Of a stretch of 64,000 bases of DNA, positions 8,665-17,171 are shown piece by piece. The number at the start of each line of letters is the position of its first letter. Position 1 is the first letter of the stretch. The DNA is from a virus. Under the pieces are notes generated by a model. That model was not told the DNA's origin. It did not search any database and saw only the letters and a list, made by a program, of their open reading frames with translations. Location of the stretch: positions 1-64,000 of the IMG/VR virus record IMGVR_UViG_3300049728_000159; one strand, written 5' to 3'. Both the position numbers and the translations under genes were made by a program.

Positions 8665-9051
8665 TTGGCAAATAAAGCTCAAATTGCTCAGATGAAGGCT
8701 GATGAAGACTACTGGCGCGTGCTTGAAGGACCTCTGGGGTGGAGACTCCATGGGTTCACCTTCCAGCTACGCGCCAATTTCTTCACCACAAAGCTCGAAA
8801 GTCCTTTTGTTGAGACTATCACTTTGACAAACAACCAGCGCGATGCTATTGTCCGCGCACTCACACTCAATCAGTACAGCTTTCCTCGTGGAGAACAGAA
8901 ACCCTGCCCATTTTGTGTGAAAAGGTTAGGAAGACCATCTCCTACCTGTGAAGACTGCATGGGTTCGGGATTCATTCAAAGTCCGCTTCCTATGAGCAAG
9001 GATGCTACTTGGACTCACAACATGGGCGACCCGAAACGAGTGTCATACTGA
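8665..9051 (+). CDS. hypothetical protein with zinc ribbon
   Basis: 128 residues from a TTG start 9 bases after GGAGG; an in-frame ATG lies nine codons later (8692). CPFC and CEDC around residues 83-101 form a likely four-Cys zinc site. Follows the CCA gene directly and is probably co-transcribed. Role unknown. Confidence 0.6.
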   Translation: MANKAQIAQMKADEDYWRVLEGPLGWRLHGFTFQLRANFFTTKLESPFVETITLTNNQRDAIVRALTLNQYSFPRGEQKPCPFCVKRLGRPSPTCEDCMGSGFIQSPLPMSKDATWTHNMGDPKRVSY

Positions 9052-9094
9052 GTATTGAGAACTACAACAGTCTCTTATAGAGAGCAGGTAACTG

Positions 9095-9325
9095 ATGGGA
9101 CCATTCGGAATACCAAACGAAGTGCCGACTTCTATAGCACGAGACATTGTAGCTGAGTTCTCACGAGAGATACTCGAAAAGTCTGCCTTTGTCATGGGAC
9201 CTCAGTCCAAAGTAGCAAGCACACTTCGCGAGGCCGTCGCGCTCGATTGGAAATGTCGGGTGTATAAGTTGAGGGATAGTTCTCTCATCGTGGTTCCCCA
9301 AAACAAGGAGGTACAGTCACCATGA
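9095..9325 (+). CDS. small hypothetical protein
   Basis: 76 residues, mixed charge, no motif recognised. GAGCAGGT precedes the ATG. Overlaps the next gene by 4 bases. Upstream TATAGAG is a poor relative of the phage promoter. Confidence 0.6.
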   Translation: MGPFGIPNEVPTSIARDIVAEFSREILEKSAFVMGPQSKVASTLREAVALDWKCRVYKLRDSSLIVVPQNKEVQSP

Positions 9326-9648
9326 CCTGCGATTGGAATTTCAGACTAAACGGTGTTCCCGTCTCTTCGCTGATCATCCGCCGGAATCAACTCAAGGAAG
9401 GATGGCCGACGCAGAAAGAGTCGTTGGTGGTTGTAGATCCGATGTTGGGAGAAATCACTGTAGACGATAACCCGGTGGAAGGATATCCTAGTTTCATACT
9501 TGAATATCGGTCAAAGTCGCTTTCATTGGAGGACAAGAGTTGGTTGATCAAGGCAGGTTGGCGCCAGATTTCAGTTGAAGACGCCATTGCGATGCTCACC
9601 GGATTTGACGCCCGTCAACTCGCAAAGGTGAAATCGAGATCAAAATAG
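9322..9648 (+). CDS. hypothetical protein
   Basis: 108 residues; start codon overlaps the preceding stop and a GGAGGT site lies upstream. Basic C-terminus (KVKSRSK). No membrane segment or known motif. Confidence 0.6.
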   Translation: MTCDWNFRLNGVPVSSLIIRRNQLKEGWPTQKESLVVVDPMLGEITVDDNPVEGYPSFILEYRSKSLSLEDKSWLIKAGWRQISVEDAIAMLTGFDARQLAKVKSRSK

Positions 9649-9697
9649 TATACAGAAACCCTCTATGAGTGCGGTATTATGCCTCCGGAGGGTTTCC

Positions 9698-9886
9698 GTG
9701 CCAAGAAAAGTGGTAACAACAGAAGGCATTATAACAATCAACGATGCTGACGAAGACTTTAAAGACAACGATGTCCTTGACCCGGAGGAGGAAGACGAGT
9801 TTGACGAGGATGCTGACGGGGAAGGGTATTACGAGGAGGAACCTCTATTTGTTGAAGAGGAGAAACTCGAAGATGAGGAAGAATAA
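9698..9886 (+). CDS. very acidic small protein
   Basis: 62 residues from GTG 9698, which has GGAGGG six bases upstream; the frame extends back to ATG 9665 but without a ribosome site. About half the residues are Asp or Glu, arranged in runs. Highly acidic phage proteins of this size often mimic DNA or bind basic host proteins, but no target can be inferred here. Confidence 0.55.
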   Translation: MPRKVVTTEGIITINDADEDFKDNDVLDPEEEDEFDEDADGEGYYEEEPLFVEEEKLEDEEE

Positions 9887-9901
9887 CAGTATTATAATAC
9901 C

Positions 9902-11044
9902 ATGGTTAGAAGTTCATCGGTAGCATTGAAGTTTGCCAATTCAGGAAAGCGAAAAGCACTTGGAGAGTTTATTTCTGAGTACACTCGTGTAGTTTCTGAA
10001 TTTGTGAACATCATGTGGGAAATGAACGAAGTTCAAACTCTACCAGATAAATACACAACTTCTCAAGTCACCACCTGGCTCTCAGCCAGAGCTAAACAGG
10101 CAGCTAGCAAACAAGCGTCAGGTATGGTTAGAGGAACTAAAAAGAAACAAGCCAAGGCGAGTAAACCTAGTACGAAACACTTGCAACCTTGTTTAGATCA
10201 AAGATTTATCGACTTAGACTTCAGAAACTCAACCAGTTTTGATGGATGGGTGAGGATAACTTCTCTGGGAAACAAGTTGAGGCTGGTACTACCCTTCAAA
10301 TCACACAAGCATTTAGCTAAAATGTTTCACAATGGGAAGATTTTGAACTCTATTAGACTATCCGCTAGTACCATCACATTTAGTTTTGAGATACCAGATA
10401 CTAGGCTGGTTAAAGTTGGAGTAACTTTGGGAGTAGACGTGGGTCTGAGTAAGACTATTTCCGTTTCCAATGGATTTCAAACTTGCCCTGATCATCATGG
10501 TTGGACTTTTCCAAAGATTGCTGAAAAACTTTCTAGACGAAATAGGGGTTCTCAAGGGTTTAGAAAAGCTCAAACTCATCGAAAGAATTTTATCAACTGG
10601 TCAGTAAACCAGCTAGAACTACAAGGTGTTAAACAAATTTGTCGAGAAGATATATCTAAATTGAGGAAAGGAAAATCATCCTCAAGAAAGTTGAGCCACT
10701 GGACGTATGCTGATATCTTTGTAAAGCTGGACAGATACTGTACGGAGCACGGTGTCCGTGTGACTACAGTACCTTCCGCTTATACAAGCCAAAGATGCTC
10801 AGTATGTGGCTGGGTAAAGAAGTCCAATAGAAACGGAGAGGTATTTAGGTGTAGCAAATGTGATTTCATCACAGATGCCGACTTAAATGCTGCCGTCAAT
10901 ATCGGACTTGGTCTTTCTAGTGTATCTAGAGGCCAACTGAACTTGACTGGGTTTTACTGGTTAAGTTCAGCTCAGAAGCCTATAGTCTCTGAGACCCAAA
11001 AAATCAGACCTGATAACTATTACGAAGAAGTGTACTATGGGTGA
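9902..11044 (+). CDS. TnpB-type RNA-guided nuclease (IS200/IS605 OrfB family)
   Basis: 380 residues. RuvC-like catalytic acids are all present: GVDVG (Asp179), CRED (Glu249) and TDADLNAAVNI (Asp327). The zinc ribbon is CSVC (299-302) and CSKC (317-320). Family members cut DNA guided by an RNA read from the 3' end of their element. No TnpA is nearby, and the last 8 bases overlap the helicase start, so no intact right end can follow the stop as in a mobile copy. The gene is more A/T-rich than its neighbours, which suggests transfer. TATAAT lies 4 bases before the ATG. Mobile remnant or domesticated nuclease are both possible. Confidence 0.87.
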   Translation: MVRSSSVALKFANSGKRKALGEFISEYTRVVSEFVNIMWEMNEVQTLPDKYTTSQVTTWLSARAKQAASKQASGMVRGTKKKQAKASKPSTKHLQPCLDQRFIDLDFRNSTSFDGWVRITSLGNKLRLVLPFKSHKHLAKMFHNGKILNSIRLSASTITFSFEIPDTRLVKVGVTLGVDVGLSKTISVSNGFQTCPDHHGWTFPKIAEKLSRRNRGSQGFRKAQTHRKNFINWSVNQLELQGVKQICREDISKLRKGKSSSRKLSHWTYADIFVKLDRYCTEHGVRVTTVPSAYTSQRCSVCGWVKKSNRNGEVFRCSKCDFITDADLNAAVNIGLGLSSVSRGQLNLTGFYWLSSAQKPIVSETQKIRPDNYYEEVYYG

Positions 11045-14000
11045 TCTATGTCCCATCGTCACGACCTACACTGATACTCTCGGAATACCTCCATCCCTGC
11101 TAGAGAAACTCTGGGAAATTCGTACCTGGGACATAGATGGGGTCAAAGAAGGTCGAGTCAATCCGATTCCCTTCCGCTGGCCCACTCTCCTCAAGAAAGA
11201 GTTCATTCAGGATGGGGAGCTTCATCCTCTTGTACTGAGGGAGTATCAAAAACAGCAGATTTTCCACCATACGAGGTTGCCTAGACATATTAATGGAGAC
11301 GGCGTCGGCCTGGGGAAGGCTCAACCTCTTACTGCCAAAGTTCTAACTCCTTACGGATGGAAGTCAATGGGAGATCTGAAAGTTGGAGATGCTATTACCG
11401 ATCCAGATGGTGGAACAGGTAAAGTTGAGGCAATTTTCCCTCAGGGCATCAAGTCCATTTTCAAGTTTATCACTAATGATGGGGGATCCACTGAATGTTG
11501 TGAAGAACATTTGTGGACTGTACAGACAAGTCACGATCGTGAAAACAAGAAGTTTCGCACTCTATCTACCAAACAACTCCTAGACATCGGATTGCAAGAT
11601 CGTAGGAAAACTAGCAATTTTTTCCTCCCTATAGCTGCTGTCAGCAAAGGACTTAGAAGTGAAGGATTGCTTCTCATTAAACCATACTCTATGGGAGCTT
11701 TACTTGGTGATGGAGGATTCAGAGAACCTGGAGTTTCAATTTCCAATGTTGACGAGGAAATACTCTCCAGAGTTAGAGCGGAACTTCCTCTTGAGTTATT
11801 CTTACGGAGAATTATTCCTGACGGTTGTGACTATTCCATAACAACCGGATTGAAGAAACCAAATCCTTACATAAGAGCATTAGTGAAACTGGGACTATGG
11901 GGTAAGAAATCTCCAGATAAGCACATTCCTAAGCAGTATCTAACTGCCTCAGCAGCAGTCCGTAAAGAACTTTTGAGAGGACTATTAGATACCGATGGAG
12001 AGTGTTCAAAAAATGGTTTGGTCTATCTTGGAACTTCGTCAAAGTCGTTGGCTGAGGATACTGCTTTTCTAGTTAGATCTCTCGGAGGAATGGCGACACT
12101 TCGAGGACCAAACAAAGGAAAATTCTATGAATACAAAGGAGAGAGAAGACAAGGTTTACCAGGATACAATCTAACCATCAAGACTCATTTCAATCCGTTT
12201 CATCTCAAGAGAAAAGCAGAACGATGGAAACTGCCTCTTTTTGCTAGAGCTATCGTTAGCATTGAGCCTGTTGGAGAAAAAGAAGCTCAGTGTATACGTG
12301 TATCAACTAAACGAAACCTCTATATCACTGATGATCACATTGTTACTCACAACACCATTGATGTCATCGCCTCTGCCTGCTGGGTCAAGGAACGTCATCC
12401 CAATGCCAAGTTTCTGGTTCTGACGACCAAGTCCACCACCTGGCAGTGGGGATCAGAATTCTCCAAGTTCTCTGATCTGCGACCGTTCGTGATGGTGGAC
12501 GAGTACAAGGGACAATCTTCTTACAAGGCCCGGTTGCAACAGCTTCGCGATTTCCTTGCTGGAGCCAAGAAGGACGTGATGGTCTGTAAGTACACGTCTG
12601 TCATTGGAAAGCGGAAGAAGGGAGTGGGGCAGTTCGATGTTGATGGCAACCCGACCAACAATGGCACCGAGGTCATCTCAGAGGAGATCAAGGAGTTCTG
12701 CCGAATTTGTATGGCCAATCGTGAAGACCTTTGGATCATCCTCGATGAATGCCAAAAGTTCAAGGGAGTGGGCAATGCCATTCGTCAACTGATCGCCAAC
12801 CTTTGCAACAGAACCGACCATGTCTGGGCTCTGACCGCCACCGTCGTGAAGAATGACCTCGCAGAGTTCTACTCGATCTCTTCCGCCCTCAACATCCGTC
12901 CCTTTGGATACCTCGACGACTTCAATGAGAAGTTCTGCATCTTCGAGAAGCAGCATCGAGGTAACGGAATCTTTGAGGATGTCCTGCGTGGATATCACAA
13001 CCTCAAGGACTTTCGAGAGGGAATGCGTCCGTTCTTCCTTGGACGATCCCAGGCTCAGGTCAAGGAACCTCTTCCCAAGCTGAGCACCAGCTACATTCCT
13101 ATCGACCTCAGTGCTGAGCAGGTCAAGCTCCTTCTGCATGACATTCCCGAAGGAACCTATCAGCTGCCTCCCTCTGTGACAAAGGTTGCCGGCGAGATCA
13201 TCATCAAGGATCGCAACCCTGACAACCTGATGACCATGATGTCGGTCTACCAGCTGGTGGCCAACCACCCGGCTTTGCTGGATCCATCCGACAAGGAAAA
13301 GTTCCTCACGCCCAAGCTCTCTCCCAAAGAGGAGGAACTACTCTATTTGCTAGACGGAGGAGATCTCGTTGGCGAGAAGGTTATCTGCTATGCTCAACCT
13401 TTGGATTCAAAAATCCTCACTCCCTCTGGCTGGAAGACAATGGGAGAAATGAACATTGGAACAGAAGTGGTGGATCCTGACACTGGTGAGAAAGCGGAGG
13501 TTATAGGAGTTTACCCTCAAGGAGTGAAACCAATCTATCGAGTAACCACAAAGAGTGGAGCAGTAACTGAAGCTACAGAAGATCATCTTTGGTTGGTACA
13601 AAGTCACAAGAAAACCTGGAGGGTTAGAAATACCAGACAGATCATAGACAGAGGATTACAAAGGAAAGATCCCAGAGAAAGCAATGTCAATCGATATAAC
13701 AAAGCCTTTCTTCCTATAGCTAAAGAAACCCGATTCTCACAAAATGGAGATCTCCCTATCCCTCCTTACACCTTGGGAGTACTATTAGGCGATGGAGATA
13801 TTTCAAGCGGAAAAGGAATTGAGTTTAGCGTTGACGACTCTGAAATCGCTGAGAGAGTGAAACAAGAATGTCCTATTGGGATGACTGTTCACGATCGTAA
13901 GCTGTACTACAAACATCCCAGTGGAAATATTCATCCAGGGTACTCATTGGTGAGTACTACTCCTACTGAAAAGGACGAACAAGGATACAACATTGGAGGT

Positions 14001-15167
14001 AACAACAGGTATCTCAACTCTATTAAGGAAATGAACCTATGCTGTGATTCTTATACAAAATTCATTCCGGAAAAGTACCTTCATTCCTCCATTGAAGACA
14101 GAATTGAGTTACTCCGTGGATATTTAGACACCGATGGCTGCTGTGGCGAAGGACAAGTCACTGTAGGATCAGCTTCAAAACAACTGATCTTGGACGCTGC
14201 TGAATTAGTTCGTTCCTTGGGAGGACTTGCATATTTTAGCGGACCTGAAAGGACATTTTACACTCATAACGGAGTTAGGAAAGAAGGAGCAACTGGCTGG
14301 AGTCTAACCATTCAGGTTTCATTCAATCCCTTCCATCTTGAAAGGAAAACAGAACTTTGGCACCCTGCAAAATCGGTTCTCAATCCCATAAAATCAATTG
14401 AGTACGTGGGAGAAAAAGAGTGCCAGTGCATCCGAGTATCCTCCAAACGATCTTTGTATATCACTGATGATTACATTGTTACACATAACACAAAGTACCG
14501 AACCTGGATCGATCGTCTCGACGCCCTCACCAACGCTGGCCAGTTCACCAGGCGGAAGTTCCTGCGCATCACTGGAGCTGAGAGCGAGAAGACTAGAGAT
14601 ATCAACAAGCGGTTGTTCCAGTCCACTGCCGAGCATGATCTCATCGTCATCAACAATGCTGGGATGGAGGGAATCAATCTCCAGTCTGCGGCTCACATGA
14701 TCTTGCTAGATTGTCCCTGGTCCTGGGGAGATCTCATCCAGCTGGTGGGCCGGATGGTCCGTATGGCATCGCCACACTCTGCCTGCACACTCCACATCAT
14801 GGCTGCCAAAGGAACCATGGATGAGTACACCATCGAGGTTCTCAAAGGAAAGAAGGGAATCTTCGAGACAATTCTGGGAGAGTCTCATTCTGCCGGTATT
14901 CTGGACAATAACCTCGAGATCAACCTGGACTCCGGAATGGATCAGGCTGGTACCGATGAAGAGTTCAGAAGGATGCTCACAGCCCACGTGAAGAGTGTGA
15001 GCATGAAGAGCTTCACGGATGGGAAGCTCTTGTTCAGGGCGAGCACCGATAGCGACTACAAGATGATCTTTGAAGAGGGTGGCAAGAAGCCCAGGCGCGG
15101 CGGCGGGAAGTTCGCTCAAATGCAAGACAAGTACCAAGGCAAGTGGGATTTTCCGGAGGCAGAATGA
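11037..15167 (+). CDS. SNF2/DEAD-like helicase containing two inteins
   Basis: 1376 residues before splicing, 665 after removal of two inteins. Helicase motifs of the mature protein: GVGLGKT (Walker A, interrupted by intein 1), LWIILDECQ (DEAx box), VWALTATV (motif III), KVICYTKYRTW (motif IV, interrupted by intein 2), and QLVGRMVRMAS (motif VI). It probably remodels or unwinds DNA during phage replication or recombination. The start overlaps the TnpB stop by 8 bases; the stop overlaps the next start (ATGA). The parts coding for the helicase are visibly richer in G/C than the inteins. Confidence 0.9.
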   Translation: MGDLCPIVTTYTDTLGIPPSLLEKLWEIRTWDIDGVKEGRVNPIPFRWPTLLKKEFIQDGELHPLVLREYQKQQIFHHTRLPRHINGDGVGLGKAQPLTAKVLTPYGWKSMGDLKVGDAITDPDGGTGKVEAIFPQGIKSIFKFITNDGGSTECCEEHLWTVQTSHDRENKKFRTLSTKQLLDIGLQDRRKTSNFFLPIAAVSKGLRSEGLLLIKPYSMGALLGDGGFREPGVSISNVDEEILSRVRAELPLELFLRRIIPDGCDYSITTGLKKPNPYIRALVKLGLWGKKSPDKHIPKQYLTASAAVRKELLRGLLDTDGECSKNGLVYLGTSSKSLAEDTAFLVRSLGGMATLRGPNKGKFYEYKGERRQGLPGYNLTIKTHFNPFHLKRKAERWKLPLFARAIVSIEPVGEKEAQCIRVSTKRNLYITDDHIVTHNTIDVIASACWVKERHPNAKFLVLTTKSTTWQWGSEFSKFSDLRPFVMVDEYKGQSSYKARLQQLRDFLAGAKKDVMVCKYTSVIGKRKKGVGQFDVDGNPTNNGTEVISEEIKEFCRICMANREDLWIILDECQKFKGVGNAIRQLIANLCNRTDHVWALTATVVKNDLAEFYSISSALNIRPFGYLDDFNEKFCIFEKQHRGNGIFEDVLRGYHNLKDFREGMRPFFLGRSQAQVKEPLPKLSTSYIPIDLSAEQVKLLLHDIPEGTYQLPPSVTKVAGEIIIKDRNPDNLMTMMSVYQLVANHPALLDPSDKEKFLTPKLSPKEEELLYLLDGGDLVGEKVICYAQPLDSKILTPSGWKTMGEMNIGTEVVDPDTGEKAEVIGVYPQGVKPIYRVTTKSGAVTEATEDHLWLVQSHKKTWRVRNTRQIIDRGLQRKDPRESNVNRYNKAFLPIAKETRFSQNGDLPIPPYTLGVLLGDGDISSGKGIEFSVDDSEIAERVKQECPIGMTVHDRKLYYKHPSGNIHPGYSLVSTTPTEKDEQGYNIGGNNRYLNSIKEMNLCCDSYTKFIPEKYLHSSIEDRIELLRGYLDTDGCCGEGQVTVGSASKQLILDAAELVRSLGGLAYFSGPERTFYTHNGVRKEGATGWSLTIQVSFNPFHLERKTELWHPAKSVLNPIKSIEYVGEKECQCIRVSSKRSLYITDDYIVTHNTKYRTWIDRLDALTNAGQFTRRKFLRITGAESEKTRDINKRLFQSTAEHDLIVINNAGMEGINLQSAAHMILLDCPWSWGDLIQLVGRMVRMASPHSACTLHIMAAKGTMDEYTIEVLKGKKGIFETILGESHSAGILDNNLEINLDSGMDQAGTDEEFRRMLTAHVKSVSMKSFTDGKLLFRASTDSDYKMIFEEGGKKPRRGGGKFAQMQDKYQGKWDFPEAE
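11319..12353 (+). mobile_element. intein 1 in helicase Walker A, with LAGLIDADG endonuclease
   Basis: 345 residues (helicase 95-439), inserted between Lys and Thr of GVGLGKT. Starts with Ala (AQPL) instead of Cys/Ser and ends VTHN before Thr. Block B carries Trp (EHLWTV), block F carries Cys (QCIRV), and +1 is Thr, matching the W-C-T set of class 3 inteins, in which the block F Cys starts splicing. LAGLIDADG-type motifs: GALLGDG and LLDTDG. Class assignment is by pattern. Confidence 0.85.
13392..14489 (+). mobile_element. intein 2 in helicase motif IV, with LAGLIDADG endonuclease
   Basis: 366 residues (helicase 786-1151), between KVICY and TKYRTW. Same AQPL start, EDHLWLV in block B, CQCIRV in block F and VTHN end followed by Thr. 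Endonuclease motifs: GVLLGDGD and YLDTDGCC. Clearly a paralogue of intein 1 across its length, including long matching stretches such as FNPFHL and the C-terminal LYITDD. Confidence 0.85.
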
Positions 15168-15442
15168 CAGCATCGGAGATTGCAAACAAATGCATTGAGA
15201 GTCTGGAGTCTGACAATGGCGGCGAATTCTTCGCTTCGTCTCATCAGATGTCCAACCTCGTTGCAGGAATTCAACTCATGATCGATGCTGGATGTCCTTT
15301 TGGTGAGGATGACCCAGAGTGCATCATTGAAGTTCTGTGCTGTGGAGAGGATTCTGAGCAAAAAGCAATTATTGCAGCCTACAATGGCCAGATGGCTGAT
15401 TCTGCTCTCAACTCCATCTTTGATCACGAGGAGGAGGAATGA
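15164..15442 (+). CDS. small acidic hypothetical protein
   Basis: 92 residues from ATG 15164, overlapping the helicase stop. Predicted helical, with C-terminal acidic tail (FDHEEEE). Stop overlaps the next start. No family recognised. Confidence 0.65.
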   Translation: MTASEIANKCIESLESDNGGEFFASSHQMSNLVAGIQLMIDAGCPFGEDDPECIIEVLCCGEDSEQKAIIAAYNGQMADSALNSIFDHEEEE

Positions 15443-15855
15443 GAGCATTTGTATTTGCGGTCCTGTTGGCGTCGATGCCATCCCATCTAGGACATACTGC
15501 CATCTCCGGCAATTGTAACTTGGCTATCGGGATAGGATCTGCAGACAATATCACGACAGGCTCTTACAACTTTTGTGTGGGAGAAAACACGTGCAAGAAA
15601 ATGGCTACGACTAACTGTGTCATTGACGTGAAATTGCCTCTCCACTACAGTCAAGAATTCCCTCCTGAGAGTGTTTTGGGTGTTATTGGATTTGCTCTGG
15701 TCAACGCTGTTGATCAAAACAAGCACTGTGGTTTTGACAAACGACGCATCAGCACTCTGATTAAAATCGCCATTGATGCTCGTGAGAAGTTTCAAATTCC
15801 TGAAAGAAAAGAGAAACCAGATGAGCAGCGTAACCCACCAAATAGAAATGCTTGA
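15439..15855 (+). CDS. putative exported small protein
   Basis: 138 residues, GAGGAGG site, start overlapping the previous stop. The first 20 residues look like a signal peptide (MRAFVFAVLLASMPSHLGHT). The next segment (NLAIGIGSADNITTGSYNFCVGENT) resembles the short repeat of adhesin heads and phage fibres, but only one unit is present. The C-terminal third is charged. Function unknown. Confidence 0.6.
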   Translation: MRAFVFAVLLASMPSHLGHTAISGNCNLAIGIGSADNITTGSYNFCVGENTCKKMATTNCVIDVKLPLHYSQEFPPESVLGVIGFALVNAVDQNKHCGFDKRRISTLIKIAIDAREKFQIPERKEKPDEQRNPPNRNA

Positions 15856-16078
15856 GAATTTCAAGAAGTATGCCGAGAAAGCTGGCGTACGAGAGATCGA
15901 AGTTTGTTCTGGCTGTGGCAAAGAAGGATGTGACAGCTGCCCCTGCGGAACGAGTTACGTGGTTCGCAATGAGCTCGCCGACAAGCTGAAGAAGGCCCTG
16001 GCTCATTTTGGAGTTACGGATGTCGACAAGTTCTTGAAAGGACTCTCTCATGAAGAAAGTTCATCGTCTAAAGCCTAA
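15821..16078 (+). CDS. small Cys-rich protein
   Basis: 85 residues from ATG 15821. VCSGCGKEGCDSCPCG (about residues 28-43) carries five Cys in a compact zinc-knuckle-like cluster; flanks are helical. Overlaps both neighbours by about 30 bases. The frame is open 16 codons further upstream, but that start would overlap the previous gene more. Confidence 0.6.
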   Translation: MSSVTHQIEMLENFKKYAEKAGVREIEVCSGCGKEGCDSCPCGTSYVVRNELADKLKKALAHFGVTDVDKFLKGLSHEESSSSKA

Positions 16079-16333
16079 TGGTCCAGCGGCTGCACTCTAT
16101 GAGCCGGGTGGTGCCTGCTACGGTCCCACTCCTGGTGTGGAGAGAGTTGAGAACCCGTCTGGGAAGTCTACCCTCTTGCCACCCACTTTGGTGGAGGATC
16201 AGGAAAGAAGGCCTGGTCAGAAATCTACGAAAGTGATGAACTTGATGCCAAAGTGATTGGTGAGGGTCCCACGTATGAGGCCGCGTGGGAAGATGCAGCC
16301 AGAAGGATCCATGAAAGTAGGGGCCATCAGTGA
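16050..16333 (+). pseudogene. small gene interrupted by a frameshift
   Basis: The ATG 16050 frame reads convincingly to about residue 44, then continues without sense to TGA 16256. The -1 frame from about 16180 reads THFGGGSGKKAWSEIYESDE and on to EAAWEDAARRIHESRGHQ, stopping at 16333, where its TGA overlaps the GTG of the next gene (GTGA). That coupling suggests the second frame is the true 3' end. No canonical slippery heptamer is seen, so mutation or sequence error is likelier than programmed frameshifting. Confidence 0.55.
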
Positions 16334-16617
16334 AGCACTGCATCGGAGTAGCTGCCAACCAATGCCCGGTGCCTCACTTGCGCTGTCATCAAGGATGTGG
16401 ATTTGCCACAGACGATGGTGAGCCAGACTACATCGAATTTGACAGCGAGCATCAGCGGATCCTACCTCATGAAGAGGTGGCTCTGATGTTCCCTGGCATT
16501 AGGCGTGAAGACTACAAGGCAGTCATCTACGACGATAGGTTGCCAGCAGATCAAGTTATCCTCATTCCAATTCTCCCCTTGAAGTATGTGAGTGTCAATT
16601 TCACTGTCTCTCCATAA
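16330..16617 (+). CDS. hypothetical protein
   Basis: 95 residues from a GTG that overlaps the stop of the frameshifted gene. Three Cys and two His in the first 25 residues (CPVPHLRCHQGC) suggest a zinc site. The rest is mixed beta/helix. No family recognised. Confidence 0.6.
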   Translation: MKHCIGVAANQCPVPHLRCHQGCGFATDDGEPDYIEFDSEHQRILPHEEVALMFPGIRREDYKAVIYDDRLPADQVILIPILPLKYVSVNFTVSP

Positions 16618-16645
16618 CACCAGTATCGGTTCATAGAGGAAAGCA

Positions 16646-16981
16646 ATGGCTCAACTTGGTATCACATCCATGACAGTTTCCATCTCCGTGTCTGACAAAG
16701 ACTACGGAAAAGGCAGTGACTATTTCTGCAATCTCACTTCAAAAGCACCTGACGCTGATCCAATCCCTCTTGAGAAAATTGAACAGGTGGTTGATGAAGG
16801 GCTGAAGATGTTCCTCACCACCTTCCAGACGATCCTCACCAGTCGATTTGCCACCGGCAACCTTGGCGCCAGGGAATTCAAGGAACTGTGGGAGATGTCT
16901 GAGACTCGCTTTGCCAAGATGCACAAGTTCCTGGTGGCTCAGTCCGTTCCTGAGGAGAAAGCTCCTGATGCAGCATCTTAA
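16646..16981 (+). CDS. hypothetical protein
   Basis: 111 residues preceded by AGAGGAAAG. Starts with a beta-rich segment (TSMTVSISVSDKDYG) and continues helical. No known motif. Overlaps the next start by 14 bases. Confidence 0.65.
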   Translation: MAQLGITSMTVSISVSDKDYGKGSDYFCNLTSKAPDADPIPLEKIEQVVDEGLKMFLTTFQTILTSRFATGNLGAREFKELWEMSETRFAKMHKFLVAQSVPEEKAPDAAS

Positions 16982-17171
16982 CGGCATCGTCGACGACCTT
17001 GACCCGAAGGAACTGGTATACCTCGAGGGAAAGGGACCGGGTGAGACTGAGTGGAGGAGATTGGAACCTCCCAAGTCTCGTGAAGAAGCCGAATTCTTCT
17101 ATGCCGTAGCAGCTGCACCATTCATTCAACAAGGTGTCGAATTCAGATTTGTACCTGTGGAGAAAGCCTGA
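16968..17171 (+). CDS. small hypothetical protein
   Basis: 67 residues from ATG 16968 with GAGGAGAAAG upstream. Sequence rich in Glu and Pro. Stop overlaps the next ATG (TGATG). The longer open frame starting at 16848 reads unnaturally in its first 40 codons. Confidence 0.55.
   Translation: MQHLNGIVDDLDPKELVYLEGKGPGETEWRRLEPPKSREEAEFFYAVAAAPFIQQGVEFRFVPVEKA

Noticed and set aside
7253-8671. 472-codon open frame on the minus strand opposite the CCA-adding enzyme gene
   Set aside because: It mirrors the coding strand's codon pattern, shows no domain, and the plus frame holds all CCA-enzyme motifs.
12678-13268. 196-codon minus-strand frame inside the helicase gene
   Set aside because: Opposite to conserved helicase motifs and with no ribosome site.
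16140-16256. Programmed -1 frameshifting at the small gene
   Set aside because: No X-XXY-YYZ heptamer in the right frame and no clear downstream pseudoknot.
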